From Tetmemena sp. SeJ-2015 (taxonomy: Eukaryota; Ciliophora; Spirotrichea; Sporadotrichida; Oxytrichidae), in contig JAJKFJ010020693.1 in NCBI GenBank assembly GCA_027382625.1, forward strand, positions 124,001 through 188,000: 64,000 bases of DNA. Direction: 5' to 3'. Of the stretch, positions 42,335 through 58,500 are shown one piece after another. The notes under the pieces were generated by a model. The model ran no database searches. It was not told the DNA's origin and saw only the letters and a list, made by a program, of their open reading frames with translations. The position numbers and the translations under genes are program-made. How positions within the stretch are numbered: the first letter of the stretch is position 1; every line of letters begins with the position of its first letter.

Positions 42335-45300
42335 TCAAAGTAAATTAACCTCTTCCATACTTTATCCACCCCCATTTGCGCCTAGGGTTATTCTAACAGC
42401 CTTTGTAACTTTAGTCATTTTCTTTTGCAATGATACTATCCCTCCTATGCCTCCAAATATACCTCCTCCTCTATCTTTATTAACCAAAGCTCCCTCTTCG
42501 CCCTTCATTCTGTTTCCCATTATAGTCTTAGATTTCATAATAGCCATCGATGTCTTGCTCTGTATGCTCAGAGTGCTACCTAGATTTCTCACTCCCCTAC
42601 CTTTATCTAAATCCCAATTATTCAACCCTCCACTATCCTTCATAGTGACCTTCTTTTAGAGTACACTTTATGCAAACTGCTACTGTTCCTTTTCGCTAGT
42701 AATCAGCAGCTCATTCTTCTCTCTCTTCATTTTAAGCGCTCTCAACTTCCTCGCCTGTCTCTTCTTCTCCAAGCTCTCTTGGTCTTTATCATTCACCTTC
42801 CTCTCAAAGTAATTCTTCTCCAAGGCGAAATTATCTATCACATAGCCTAGGTTATCCATGGAGGTGGGCGCGATGCACATGCGAGGGCTGAAGCGACGCT
42901 GCTTGATGGCTGAAATCTGGACTTCTTGAACTTTCTTGGCCAGCATAGGTCTGGAAGATGGAGAGAGACTTGTGCATCAAGTTCAGGTAGGAGAGTCTCT
43001 CACCTAAGTTGCCTGTTGTAAGACCGATTGTATTGATCTTGGATTGGTAGGCATGCTCGTCCTCAGGGATTGAATTCAGGTACTCTGAATTCACTCTATT
43101 CAATTCAGAAACTCTAGCTAGTGGATTTAGCTATACAGGCAAAGCCATCTGGAAAATTTCGTCCAATAAACTAAGAGACAAAGACAAAGTAATAAAGTGA
43201 GAGAAGGGAATTTTGATTTTACTCTGGTCTTTTCCTTGACAATGAAGTTGAACCGATAAATGCAAAGCTGCACAAGCTGTTGAAGATGTGAAACTTTCTA
43301 ATCAATACGAGCCATGGTTCTTGGAGTGGCACTAGTATTCTATTTTTCAAATCTCTCCTTAGTTATAACATCATACATCCCCAAGACCTTTTCAAGGACT
43401 CGTGCTATTTGATTCTTCTACCCCCTCACCTCTTAGAGATAAAAATACCTATGAGGATAAAAAGTTTAAATTATATTTTTTGAGTTATTTCACGAGCAGT
43501 ACTTTTCTTTGATCTCTAGTAGAGGCCTCAAATTATATAAAGTTGCATTATTTTTATAAAAATTAGAAATTTAATGACAGTCTTGTTAGTGATCTTATCT
43601 TTGTAGATCAACGGTATCATATCTAAGCCGTCTTAAGTGGCTTCAGTATTTACCTAAGTGTCAATAGTGTTGTGTTCAAGAGCCTTACTTTCTAAAGATA
43701 ACGATGAGCCTACTCTAAACCCATCTTCTTTATTGGGAGCAGCAGTCTTCGCTTTCATGGTATTAAGGCGAATTAATTTGGGCCCTGCTTCCTCATGAGC
43801 GTTTCCTAAAGGAGTACCTTTATCTGGGCTCAAACTTAAGTCTTTAAATTTAAATATAAACTGAGACCTTTAAAGGTGACTTGGACAGTTTAACGCCTAC
43901 TCTTAGGTGATATCTCATTCGTCTTAAATATAAGCACTAGTAAGCAATTTTAGAAATCTTTGGTAGGTGAAGTGATTTGGTCAACGGCTGATGATGAGAT
44001 TTAGTTTTATTTAAAGTGGGCCTACGGATGTTAACAGATGACAAGCTTAGTGTTCGATAATTGCTAAGAGACTTCTTCCTATCAAGCCTGCGCTTTTGCA
44101 CGTTTTCCTTCTTGAATATCTCAACTACTATCCAGAAATATAACAAATGATCTTCGCGACTTTAAAATACATACACTACTAAATCTCGACACTGCAAGTA
44201 GAATTTACTATCGTCAGTCATCTGCTCAATTTGCTTTTTGTTGTCATCAAGCATCTCTCGCAGCTTCTCTTTCAATTATTTCAGAGCCTTAACGCTTGCT
44301 TAAGGGTCTCCCTCTTCATTCTATAACCCACATAAAAAACTCAATCTATTTAATCTAAGCTCTAGAATAGCTAGTAGCTGAGTCTTGAATCTGAGAGAGC
44401 CTATCCTATCTAGTCCCAAAATTCTGCGAGTTGCTGAAACTTCCATTGAAATCTCCCTTGTTCAACATATGCAGTTGAATCTTAAAATTCAGCTGATCGT
44501 TTGTGAGAGTTGCTCTCCTTGGTATCATAGAGGCAATAGCCTTCTATTCTTCTTGCTCTTCACTTAAGAGAGTGGGTTATTTTTAATCTGGAGAGTCTTT
44601 CTTTATGCTCAAGATTTGACTAGATTCTTTTAACCCTTAGGTGAACTTTTTGAAAATGGGAACTGGTGGCTTGTTATTGCAGAAAACTAATGGAAGATAA
44701 ATAAAGCTCTCTGTGTATATTAAGTTAGGAAAAAATTATCTCTTCTATAATTAGATCTCTCTTGATTTTTTCATCTTAGTTCTTCTTCACTCGAAGATAG
44801 TGCATGACAGCCTTGTTATAAAACTCTCTAGCGTTCATTTTCGGCCCCTCTATAGTTTCCATGAACGAGTTAGTAGGCTCTATTGATTTCTGGTGCAGCT
44901 CTTTAAACATGAGATTGATTGGACTTTGAAGCAGCACTGAATAGCTTAGTCCTAGATTATTAGCTGGCTTGATAACTTTAAGGACGGGGGCTCTTTTCTC
45001 AATGAAAGGAGTACCGATAGGTCTCAGATTAAACTTTACGTTCGTTCCAGGTCTCTGCCCGAATTAAGAAGGATGGAAAAAGGTGTTGTTGGCAGGGTCA
45101 AAGCTCGACTTTTATTTTCGCAGAGGGGTTGCATCCTTGGCCAGGCTGAGCTGTCTGAAAACTGCGGAGTCTTGATCTATAGAGGAGATTCTTTGCTTGT
45201 TCTAATAATCCTTTATCTTTCCAGCAAAACTCTTACGCATTCTGCTGCTTTACTTTTCAAGATTAGGCTCTAAATTCTAACCCCTTGTGATGATTTGCTC

Positions 45301-48300
45301 TCTAAATTGGTAGATTGCTTTTGCAAGTTATTTTGGGATAATCCATGGCTTTAAATTTAGGCCTAGGAGAACTGAGTTTAAAAACTAGGTTGCGAATTAT
45401 TCATCATGCCAGTTATTTGCTAAGAGCTGTTTAAAACAGTTTGAGTCTGAGTATTTGCTTATGAGATCTAAGAATGAGATTTCATGTGCTGAGTTTGTGA
45501 CTTATCTACTCCTGGAAGAGTAACAACATGGCTCTTGAAACGTTGGTGATTAGTTCCCTTGGATTTAAATGTAGACTAGGAAAAAGAAGAGACAGCTTTG
45601 CCGTTGTTAAAAGGTGATATATTTAGGAAAATTGTATTGCTCTGTTTCTTTCTACCTGAGCCAAGTAGCTTTTTATCCTAAGCATTATTACTGTTGATCT
45701 TGCCATTCTTGTTTTAATTATCCTGGGCATCATATTCGAAATCTGATGCTCCACTCTTGTAAGAGACACTCTCATCATCTCTTATACTCAGCTAATCTAC
45801 CTAAAGATCTTCATCAAAGTGATCCACAATCTGAATTTTGAATTCACTTCTTCTCTTGAGTTTCAATTCCTGATCTTGTGCGTTATTTAATTATCTCCCA
45901 TCCATCTTGCTTTCCTTCTTTTGAACCTTTGGAGGCTTGAGGATGTTTCTCACCTTCATAGCTCTGAGTCTATAATGGCTCGCTTTTGCTACTCAGTGCG
46001 ATGCATTTTCTCCAAGACTAAGCCGATACCAGTTTCAGAAGTCGTCCCTCCCAGTCCTGAGAGTGACGCGCCATCGAGATAAGACTTAGACTTTAGATGA
46101 AGCATCCTTCTCATGAGTTCAGTCTCAGGAATATCTCCTTATTTGCCGCTCACACCAGCCATAGTTCACTTGAGCTTATCAAGCTATCTGAAATACTTTC
46201 CCATTTTCTTATTCGCTTGCATACTTGGCGAAGGAGTTCCATTATAAAGATAGATTGACGGCTTTGAAGATAAATAAGTAAACAAATGAATCAGATTTGC
46301 AATAAGATAGAGTTGTTGTCAAGTAATGGTATGTCAGCTGTTAACTTTAAGATTATTTATGAGTAGGCTGTTAGTTGTTAAAATTAACTTTCTCATTTCC
46401 CTTAGAGGCAGATTACTCTCCATTAAAAGATTCTCTAGGTCTTATAGTGTTTTTGAGAGAATTTTAACTTGTAAGGTTGGCAGAAATTCTTTCTCTATCA
46501 TCACCAGATTGAGTTCCACCTAGAAATCGTTGTTATTAGGAATAATTGGACTTGTAAATTGAAAATGGAGTTGCTAATTGGTTTTGCTGTTATTGGATGC
46601 TTTGCTTTCCAAGCTATCCTTGAGAATAAGACAATGAGCTCTAGTGTTAAAAATCGTGAGGCTTCTTTTGATTAGTACCAAAAGATTATTTGACAATATA
46701 ATACAAGAAATTTAGGATAAGTAAATGATTAACATAATTATTTGGTCATTTAGCTATTAGAACGATTGAATGAGGCTCCACTGGGACTTGGACTTCTATT
46801 TTCACTTCTTTGTAACTCCACACCAAGGGCATTTCCTGCACTTGATCCTGGTCTGTTGCCAAAGCTGTACTGTTTCTGGAATTAGGAAATAGAAGGTGAC
46901 CCTCCACCTTAAGATCCCATAAGCTTATTCTTAATTTTTAAGTTGTCATCTATTTGTAGGAAGTTCTTTTGACGACTGCGATCCTTTTACTCTGGTGAAT
47001 CCATTTGTTGCACATCATCGCTGAATTTAAGCGACTTCGTTAATGCTTTACTCATTTAATTCTACTAAAAATATCCCCTAAAATATTGATGATGTTATAA
47101 TGATTTCCCTTTCCATTTAATGATTTGCAAATTAGGAAGAAATGTAAAATATTGAGATCTGTTTCGATGAAATCGATAGATTTTTTGTCATCTCCTAGAG
47201 CTTATTTAAATCTTTGGAGAGTAGATTTAGTTTACAAACTCTAGGGAGCCTGCTATTCCCGATGAACCAAATTAATTGATGTCTTTGTTCTTCCCACTTC
47301 CCAAGCCAAGTAGAAAATTTCTATCCACGAACTTAAAAAATTAGGAATTCATATTCATTCTCATTTATAATTAAACTTCTTATAGTTACTCTTTGAAATG
47401 AAGACTTTAACTATATTTGAGAACTTAAAAAACAATATTTTTAAACTTTATAGGTGCTAGATGATTTCTCTGCTAGTCTTAGATTTATTTCTGCCTATAT
47501 TCCTTTGCAGTTTCACAGTCTGGCTGTTATTCTAAAATTGCAAAGCAGTGTCTCTGTTCTCTCTTTCATCGAAAGTCAAGTTCATCACATCCTAAAAGAG
47601 AGAGAAAAAATAAGTAGATAGTATCTGTAATCTTCAATCCTTATTATCCAGATGATCATTTGTGAACTAATTCTAGGTTTAGTTTAGGTTCCCTCTGTTC
47701 TAGGTATGACTTGGTCCTTCAGCTAAAATGCTTGAGTTCATGGACTTTTAAATATCTGACTCTCTCTTGTTAGATCTGACTCTTGCGTGCTTCATTCCAT
47801 GAGCTCCGGCTGTGCGGTTTATTCTGGCTCTCCTCTCTTTGATGGGATCTAATGAGCTCTCCCCATAAAATGTCTGGTTCTGGTTTGCTATAATATTGCC
47901 TTGATGCGTGGGCCTAGAAGTGTTTAGTCCTGAAATAAAGATGATGAGATTATTAAAAGTGATAATATTGAAGTCCATGGCTATTGATGTTGCTCGAACT
48001 TGTTGTCTCATTTGGATTAGTGATATAGCCAAATGAGTTTAGAGTCTGATTCAATAAGGGCAAAGAGTTCGACTCATCTTTTTGGTAACCATGGTCTCCT
48101 AAAATTTCATGCGCCTCGTTTGGAAAAGTAGAGGAGCCTCTAGTTTAAGACTGTGAGAGATTATCCTAGGTCAAGGTGGGACTTTTGCCTAACTAGGTGT
48201 TCCTCTATCTGCCGGACTATAAAGGCTGAGTATATCGAGAGGAAGAGTTTGAATAAATTCTAGTGTGTCTTGAAGATTATGCCACAGTGTTATTATCTGC

Positions 48301-49328
48301 TACTCTATCAAAGGTCTGAGATATTATTTTAAGCTAGGTCTTTTGAGAATCTGGCTCTAAGAATATAAGCATAAAAGGAAATGAGGCGTATAAAGATAAA
48401 GTAAGCCTCTAGGTTTTTAGTCTAACGATTGTTAAGCATCAAACGGCGACTCATGAAAGATCTTTATTCCAAATTTTGAGCAGGAGTCTCAATTCTGCGA
48501 GAAGAAATTTGCTGCAATCTTGAAGAAGAGTTATTCCTGCTTTAGAAATAATATAAAATATGAATTATAAGCTAGCAAGATCTGGATCATAGACAAGGGC
48601 TGAACCAACATACTAGAAGTTTTTCATCTCTTCCTTGTCTTTGGTCCTTAAGATCTTTTTCTAAAAAAATAAAATGTAAGCAAAGAATAATATTTCTTGG
48701 GAATCGAAGAACCAAAATAAAATTTTGATGGAGAGCTTAGTAACCTTAAGTAATTTCTTGAAAATAAAGAGAAATTGCTATACTGTCTATGAGACAGGTT
48801 CATTTAAATTATCTTTGCTGAGTGATTAGCAATTACAAACTTACCATTAGAACACTGCAAGGAGCCTTCTTTTCAAGTTTTTCTAATGAACTTGAGCTAT
48901 TGTAATATCCAGGCCCGAGCTCGTCAGATGTGGCTTTCATCCTTTCCTGAATCTGCAGATACTTGAATCTGGGCGTCTGTTCAAAGTTCTATTTGAAATA
49001 CTGCCTCAGTATGTGAGAATTAGTGCTCTGATTTTAGTAGTTAAAAGTGGACTGGTTTGAGGCAGATATCAAGCTCGAGTTATGATTCAGTTCCATGCTT
49101 AACTAAGGATTCATGTTCGTGGAAGTTTAATGAAAGCGGTGCTAAGAAGTGTTAGGGTTGAAAGGAGTTCCTCGTTCGAGATACTTGTCTGGCAAAAGAG
49201 AAAATAAGGGCTCTCCCTTACTGGTCATCTAATAAATAGTGAGCTTCCTTTTAGCTTACCTAGATTTGATAGTGATGCCCGGGAGTTCTTTCTTTTGGTG
49301 AGCGGAACTACAGATCAGTTGGCCTCAT
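42335..49328 (-). CDS. Very long Ser/Lys-rich coiled-coil protein with a PG motif
   Basis: Begins MRPTDLQFRSPKERTPG at 49328; an early segment holds MNPQLSMELNHNSSL and a SHIPPO-like DELGPGYYNSSSS (about 48930). Protein-like frames continue downstream on the minus strand: HQKSIEPTNSFMETIEG (about 44900), KALKQLKEKLREMLDDNKKQ (about 44270), NRVNSEYLNSIPEDEHAY (43100), SPRMCIAPTSMDNLGYVIDN (42870), and a basic helical stretch (KKRQARKLRALKMKREKN). The C-terminus is Gly/Lys-rich and ends MEEVNLL and TGA at 42335-42337. Many inserts; order and number of segments not fully resolved, and two adjacent genes cannot be excluded. Probably cytoskeletal or ciliary. Confidence 0.5.
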
Positions 49329-49541
49329 TTATATTTTGATGGCGATCGATTTTGATGATATAATTTATTTTAGTATATATAATTTAACTTAATTAAAAGG
49401 CTAGTGAGAGAGAGACATTGATTATGATTATATTTGTGTTTTATTAAGTTTATAACTTGAATTAAAGTTACCAGCAGCAGCAATATAATTATCAGAGACC
49501 TTATCAGATTAACTTGAAACTGCAAATTACTATCAGTCTGC

Positions 49542-51192
<1,651 letters not shown>

Positions 51193-52447
51193 TCATGATT
51201 TATAGTCTGGCAACTTGTAGCATTCAGAACTGTTCATGAAATTTAGAATCTCTTCTAGATATTCTCTCCCTCCCTTCAACCAAGTGTCATTGTGAGTGCC
51301 TTCTTTAACCGAAAACTAAATTTTGAATTTGTAACTTAAACTTATACTTGAAATGCAACTTCTCTCTTTTAAGTAATTCGGGTTCTCTATACTTACAATT
51401 TTCTTTTCTACTGAAGACCTAGCATCATCAAATAGTCTCTATCCCATCCAATAAGGGATAAGTTCATCCTTCTATCCATGGACAAAAAGCATGGGCAGCT
51501 TCAGATCAGAGACTAAAGCGAGTGAGTTCCATTTATTCCTGAGGACCAAGTACTTGAGCCAGCTTAGGATCTTTGAAAAGGAATCTACCACGTCCCCAAG
51601 TGAAGTGAAGCTGTTCTCAACTATCAGACCTCTGAAATAGTTTGGGAACTCGGAAGCAGTGTATATAGCTACCGCACCGCCTATTGACCTTCCAAGGATG
51701 AATACTCTCTCTTGATCTATTTCTTGCATCTGCTTCACATGCTCGACCATAGCTATAGATCAAATTAGGAAACCATTATTTATAGTCTGAAAGATATTTT
51801 TCAAAGCATTAAAAAGTGATTAAGTAAAAACAGCAAATAAAAGAGTAGCTTGTATTTACCTTTAACATCTGTTTTAATTCCTTACTCTGAGGGAGATCCC
51901 TCGCTATCTGAGTAACCTCTGTACCCAAAAGCAATTTAAAATCATATGTAATATAAATTTTGATTTTTAGGCAACGATATTCACATTAAGGTTGCTATAA
52001 AGGTAACTGAAGTATCTTAATCTTTGCCCAATATCTAAATAAATGGTATTAGACGTTATAAAATTTTACTCCCTGCGTTTTCCTGCATGAATAATATAGT
52101 GGCTCTTTTCTCAGGCTCTGGCTGATAAATAAACCATCTAAATAATGAGAAGAATTATAAAACTATCTTTCATGCATATTAAAAACTTCACTCGAAACTT
52201 ACCCTTTGAGTTTGAGCCCATCGCTGGTCTTAACTTCAAGATTTCTAAACTTCATCTCTCTATCTCCAGGGCATTGATCTCCAAATGCATTTCTGCTTGG
52301 GCTCTTATTTGGGAAGGCAGGCTAATAAATTAGCTTATTCTGACACAAATATAAGGCGAATAGTCCAATAGCTGCCACCCCAGTAGCCACTATCCCTGCT
52401 TGCTTGAGATATTGTAGGTACTGGTTTTGATTGTTTAATGGATCCAT
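51193..52447 (-). CDS. Alpha/beta hydrolase, ABHD13/BEM46-like
   Basis: Membrane-anchored serine hydrolase. The ATG at 52447 gives MDPLNNQNQYLQYLKQAG and a hydrophobic anchor (IVATGVAAIGLFALYLC). Then FRNLEVKTSDGLKLKG, RATILFMQENAGS (oxyanion-side 'HENAGN'-like motif), RLRYFSYLYSNLNVNIVA, YRGYSDSEGSPSEQGI, nucleophile motif ILGRSIGGAVAIY (GRSIGG), the aspartate in MLFVHGQKDELIP and the histidine in VKEGTHNDTW. Ends KLPDYKS and TGA at 51193-51195. Four or more short inserts lie between segments, several with GTAAAT or GTAAGT starts, so introns and IESs are mixed here. Confidence 0.88.
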
Positions 52448-52640
52448 ATTACTTTTATTATTGACTAATATTTTACTAGAGGTAGAGATTTAAATTAGCA
52501 ACTCTCATGATTAATATTGATCCGAAATTGATTAAGCGTGAATGTTCTTGTAATTAAAGAAAATGCTTTCTCTTAAGGCATTTATGATGAGAAGTAAATA
52601 AATTTTAATTAATTTTTAATTTGCATATTGAGTTTTAGAA

Positions 52641-55386
52641 ATGTCTTCTACTACTAATGAGGATTAAATTTCTGGTCAGCAGCAGTAGTAAATTTCGCGG
52701 AAAATACCTTCAAGCCTCAATTCAGCCACCTCATCTCTAAAGAAGCAATTTACCAAAATAAAGCTAAATGAAAAAGCTAATCCTACTTCTAAAACATCTT
52801 AAGTAGATTCTGAGGAGAAAATAGAAGAACTAAGAAGCAGTGAAGATGAGGAGCCCTATAATCAGGCATTGATGGATTTCTTCAATAAACCGAGAAAGCA
52901 AAATCAGGAATCATCGAACTTAAATTAATAAAGAGGGGATGAGGGAGCTCTACAAATAATGATAGGAGTAAGCTGAGTCAGATAATTCAAGATAGATTAG
53001 GAGATAGAAAGCAGAATCAACTTTAAATAAATTAGCAGAAAAGCAGATAGGCACCTGCAGTACAAATATAGTAAAAACTGGCACACTAATCTTATCCTGA
53101 TTAGAAAATTCAAGAAAGCCAAATGCATCAAATGAAAAATAACTAAGCCATAGGAAATGATTAAAAAATAAGATACAATTCAGAAACCTCAAATCTTTAT
53201 AGGGTTTAAGAGCCGCATTTTGTAAAATTGGAAGAGAAATGTCTGAGAAAAGAGTAGAAATCTTGATATAATAATTTAGAGAGCATGGTGGAAAAGTACT
53301 TATGACTGATCTTTGTAAGTAAGTGTATTTTTTCATTTTCCCTGACTCTCTCAATTTCTTAACTTGTCTATAGTGAATGAGCATAATTCTCTAATCTTAA
53401 TAGAGAAGCTAGATTTCATCATCTGCTCTAGAAGGGAGTTAGCTGGAATACCCTTAAAATTCAAGACCTTATCTGCATACCTCTAATTTCCTCAGAGCTC
53501 AAATCTTAATAAGATAGAATTTGAAAAGAAGATTTCTGAAATTTTCTCAAACTTGAAAGTCGTGAATCCTGAATGGCTTACGAAATGCCTAATGGAGAAA
53601 GAGTAATCAAAGAGGCGAAGGAATTAGAGCCTTATCTGATCCCTTAGATATCCCAACCTTGGACATTTCTAAGTTGATTAAGACTCTAGGCGATAAAAAT
53701 AGCCTATAGCGGCTTGACTCTACATTTTCTGATAACAAGTCAGCAGCGCCTGATGAAGAGGAAAAATTAGATAAAGTAGTCAGCCTGGATGAGATAATAG
53801 ATGATGTTTACAAACTCAAATTCGCAAATGGATAAGAGACTTGGAGCAAAAGGAAAGCCTAAAAGAGGGGATTTGATGAGATCACAAAAGATACGACCGA
53901 AGATTCTTTGCATAACCCCAATCTCTCAAGTCTACTAAAGTCTTCTTAGACACAGAAGGTGAATGATCCTGATTTAAATGAAACTTAAAATTAGCAAGAA
54001 AGGAGCCAAGATGAGACTTTATCCAACAAAAAGTTCTAATATGAGAGAGGAGACGACTAAAGCTCTCATCGATCTTTCAGATCAAAATTCTACAAAGACG
54101 GGGAGGAATTGTACTCTGAGGATTCTTATCTGCATTAGTGGAAGCCTAATTATGTAGCAAATAGAGAAGAGTACTGGGACAGGAAGAAAGACATGTTCGC
54201 GTGCGCTCGTGGTAGTACTCTGAAGGAGAATCAATTCGAAAAGGATGGGGTCATTTATAATAAACCTGAGGAATAAAAGGAAGAATCAAAGGATTATTCT
54301 GAGGAAGAAAAATTAGATGAAGCTTAAAATGATGATAAGTAAAATCTTATTGAGGATGCTTCTATAGGAGGAACAGAGGATTTAAAAAAGAAGCCGATGA
54401 ATGAAGAGATAATTAAGTAGATAGAAATGCTTTATAAATACTACGAAGCTTAAGGAGACTAAGGTAGGATGCATGGCTACAGAAGAGGCTTGACCTTTTT
54501 GAGATCTTATAAGCAACCTATCTACAGTGTGGAGCAATTAGAAGATGTACCTTATTTAGGGAAGGGGATACTTAAAAAGATCAAAGAACTTCTCGAGGAA
54601 GGATCCATAAAGAGATTTCAATTTCTCTCTCATGATGAGAGTGTAGTGGTTACAGAACTCTTTGAAGGTGTTTGGGGAGTGGGACCAAAGCTTGCCCAAA
54701 AACTTTATAAGCAAGGTTTTAGAACAATAGATGACTTGAGGCAAAATCAGAGCTTGTTGAATACCAACTAGAAAGTAGGCTTAAAGTACTATGAGGACTT
54801 TTCATAGAGGATTCCTCGTGATGAAGTGACTCAAATGCTTAATAAAATTAGAGAGGAAGGCGAGAAAATCTTCTCAGAGTCAAAAGAGCAGCTCCTCATT
54901 TAAGCTTGCGGAAGTTATAGAAGAGGAAAGTAATCTTGTGGAGATATCGATATTTTGATAACTAAGAAGGATGGCTCTTCAATTTATGGAATGGTTGAAA
55001 AGCTGGTGATTGCATTAGAGAAAGATGGCTTTCTTTAAGAGAGGCTTGGAGGATTGAGGCACTCACACACAGGTAGTGAAGGCTATATGGGAGTGTGCCA
55101 ATTTAAACCTGATCTCCCACATAGAAGAATAGATATAAAAGCCTATCCTCTATCGTAGTATGGCTTTGCGCTTTTGTATTTCACTGGGAGTGGAAACTTC
55201 AACAGAAGCATGCGTCTCTTTGCTCAAAAGAAAGGCTACAGCCTGAGTGACTATGGGCTAACCCCAGTCATCAGAGTTAAAGGAGAGAAGGTAGCAGAGT
55301 TTGAAAGTTTGCCTTGCTAAACAGAGGAGGATGTTTTCAAAGCTTTAAATTTGGAATATAAGGCTCCACATGAAAGAGAGATTTGA
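52641..55386 (+). CDS. Family X DNA polymerase, polymerase lambda-like (BRCT + Pol beta core)
   Basis: Gap-filling polymerase for base excision and end joining. ATG at 52641; disordered N-terminus with a PIP-box-like NQALMDFFNKPRK near residue 75. A BRCT domain follows (LIEKLDFIICSRRELAGI; VVNPEWLTKCLMEKEQ) at about 53400-53605, then a long acidic linker. The polymerase core starts at about 54400: 8-kDa HhH region (EQLEDVPYLGKGILKKIKEL), second HhH (FEGVWGVGPKLAQKLY), catalytic [20 protein letters not shown] with the GDID carboxylates, RRIDIKAYP third Asp region, and YFTGSGNFNR with the TGS steric-gate area. Ends APHEREI and TGA at 55384. The core from 54050 to the stop needs no insert removal; the N-terminal half has several frame breaks. 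Confidence 0.92.
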
Positions 55387-55595
55387 ATAGTTTATTTTTT
55401 GCGATATCATTTATCTTTACTCTTGAGGTGGGTGAAACTTAGGATTTTAAATAAGGATTCATCCTTGAAATTAAAATAGTAACGAAGTATATATTTATAG
55501 CTTTTATCTTTGCTAGAATATTATCAATAAAAACTTCTCTAGATCTTCGAAGGAACTTCAAATTTTCTTTTAGCAGTGGCCACAATAATAGTTCA

Positions 55596-58500
55596 ATGCT
55601 TGGAACTCAGCGAAGATACAGTGAGAGCAACTAGCGACTCAGAGAGTAGCAGTTATAAGACAGGAGGGGCCGCACCGCCAAAGGGTAAGTTTATGATTCT
55701 CGCTTCTACTTCTTCGTCAATAAGAGTATCTCGGTGATCTTTTCTCCAAATTATATTCTAATTAGATTATAAATCTTACTTTTTATAAGGGGGCAGAAGG
55801 ATCAAGAATTATCATTATAACTATCATGATTTTTAAACTTTTTTGTTATTGAAGAATCCGATCAGATTTTTGAGGGCTTGAAAGCAGCGTTCGTCTACGA
55901 ACTTACACCATAGAATGCTACTTAGGAAAAGATGGACGACTATGATGAAGCCATTATGCTCTTTCAATAGAGAGGCGGAAAAGTCCTGAGCCTCGAAGAT
56001 GGTAAGTACAGAGTCTTAATTTCTAGAAGAATTAAAAGACTTATCAACTTTTTTGTTTTGATTCCTGAAATGACTGACTTCTTAAATTAGTAACCGAGGA
56101 CAATCTAGAGAGGGTGCTTAAAAGTTTAGACTTTATAATCCTGAGCGAGAGAGAGCTCAGAGATTTGCAATATCAAGACAGAAGAAAGACTAGGAGCACT
56201 CTAGATACCTTGGAGTAGGAGGTTTAGCTGGATGACAGGTCGATTAGAGTCATCGCAAAGAAGTTGAATATTTCTTATGAGACCTTGAATGACTTCATCC
56301 AACGCGCATCTTAAAAATTGTGTGTTGTAGTTAAGCAAGTGAAAATAAATATGTATCTGATAAAGGATACAAGTCGAGTCAAGGATACCTTGGCCAAGGG
56401 TTGATGGTGATATCTGATGTGTGGGTGAATCACTGTGTGGACGAAGATTCCTTAGTCTTTCCTTCTCATTAATTACGAATTAATATTAAGTTATTTTACA
56501 AGAGTATTCCATCTCGTTACCAAATTAATAATCGTTGTCCCTCATCATTCATGAGAAATTAAATTGAGATGTAAGTTGTTGGAAGATGTTTGCTTAAAGC
56601 TTTTGCTTATAGGAAATAAGGGAAGTCGAGATCTCAGAGGCAGCGTGATAAATTCATGAAAGAGTCTGGGGAAGGAGAGAGCGATTATAATGAGAATGAA
56701 GAAACTGCTTATACAGTGAAACATCGGTCTCGATACTCTCAAGATCACTAGTAAAACACTTAAACCAGTTTATTTCAATCCACATCTTAATTTAAACAGA
56801 GGAGAGAGTGGAGGTAGTGGAAGGAGCGGACGCCACATTGGGCATGGGCAACTCACCGAAGGAGTGAACTATGATGAGTTGAGTGAGAGCGACCTAGACT
56901 CTAGCGACCCAGTAGACAGGGAGATCCTTCACAGACTGAGACAGTCTAAGAGCTTGAGGCGAGTGGCACTAAGTCACCCTACAGAAACGTAGATGGCACC
57001 ATCGACAGGAGACGCCAAATTGAAGGTCAAGGCAGGGACCAAAGACAGCAGAGATAAGGCAGAAGGGGAGGAAGAAGACAGTAGTAAGATTAGGGCGAAG
57101 AAACTGAAGACTAGCAAGACAACGAGGAAGAATATACACAGACTGAGGAAGAGCAAGATCAGGATGATGAGATAAAGAAGAATACACTGAATCGCAAGAG
57201 CAGAGCGATAGCTTGATGAGTGAGATCCAGAGGAAGTAGCAGAATCAGAGGAGTAGATAAGGTCAGTAGAACTAAGGCAGAGACGAAGAAGGATAAGGTA
57301 AATTGAGAAAACTTTTTAAATATATGATAAGGCGATAGAAGGAGAGGACAAGGAGCTACATTTGTCTAAGAAGATGTCAGTGGTCTCAACCCAAAAGACT
57401 TTCCTCCTGAATCTTCATATATTGTAAGAAATTTTACTGTGAATATCGAAACCTAGATGGTTCTCTGGACAAGAGGCACTTCCGACATGGCATCGGACGA
57501 CAAAGCCAATCTTCCTCATATCGAAACAGAGGCTAATCTTAGGGTAGAGGAAGATCGGAGGGTGGTCAGCGATCGTAAGGTGGGCAACGCTCTGGCGGTC
57601 AAAGCGGCCAAAGAAGGCAGCAGTAAAGCTAGAGCAACAGAGGCTATTATGGAAGCTCAAGGGGACAAAATTACGAGAAAGGGGGGCAGAGGAGATAGCA
57701 ACAGGAAGATGAGAGCGATGACTATAGACACATGGGACCATTTAATGTTGACAGAGCTCCATCCGGGCAGTTTGTCCCAAGGGTGCGATTTCTAATCCCA
57801 TCTTTAATAATTCTATCACTGTACTTCTCTTCTTATGAATCTAGAAGTACCCCAGAGATAGTAAGACTAAGCTCTAAAGATAGGGAGGTAGAAGCCAGGG
57901 AGAGAGAGGAGGAGGTTAGAGATCATACAGCCAGTATGGCAGAGGAGGATAGAATCATTCTCAGAGAAGAATGGGATCCCAAGGTGGCTAAAGAAGGCAG
58001 CAGCAATATTAGGACGAGGATCAATCTCAAGACTATTAAGACAGAGATAGATATCTATTCTTTTAAATGATTAATTCTTCGATGATTTAATCGAAGAGGG
58101 CACAGATCTTAGAGATTTTCAAGATATGGGAAGAGTGTCCCTAGAATTGAAACGCAAGGTGGTGGTTACAAGATTCACCCTGGATATGATGAACATGGCT
58201 AATTAAAGACTTTCTTTTTTAGGCCACAGGTTGAATATCGATGGAACAGTGGACTTGAGGCAGTTCGGTCCTTTCAACGTGGAGCGTAGTGAGACTGGTC
58301 AGCTTGCTCCACCGGGATCAGTGAGGAACCCCATCAACAAGTACCCTGACAGCAAAACTAAGTACAGGAAGTCTGATCTCTCTCCAGACGAATAAAAATC
58401 AATTTAAATAACTCCATTTGTAATTAAAGTTAAAACAGAATATGAAAATAGAGGTCGATAATCTAAGCAAAGGTATGAGAGTAGGGGAGGACAAGCATCT

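Noticed and set aside
42315..42659. Plus-strand Pro/Ile/Phe-rich ORF
   Set aside because: Complement of the Gly/Lys-rich C-terminus of the minus-strand gene; the minus frame continues a conserved-looking protein to a TGA.
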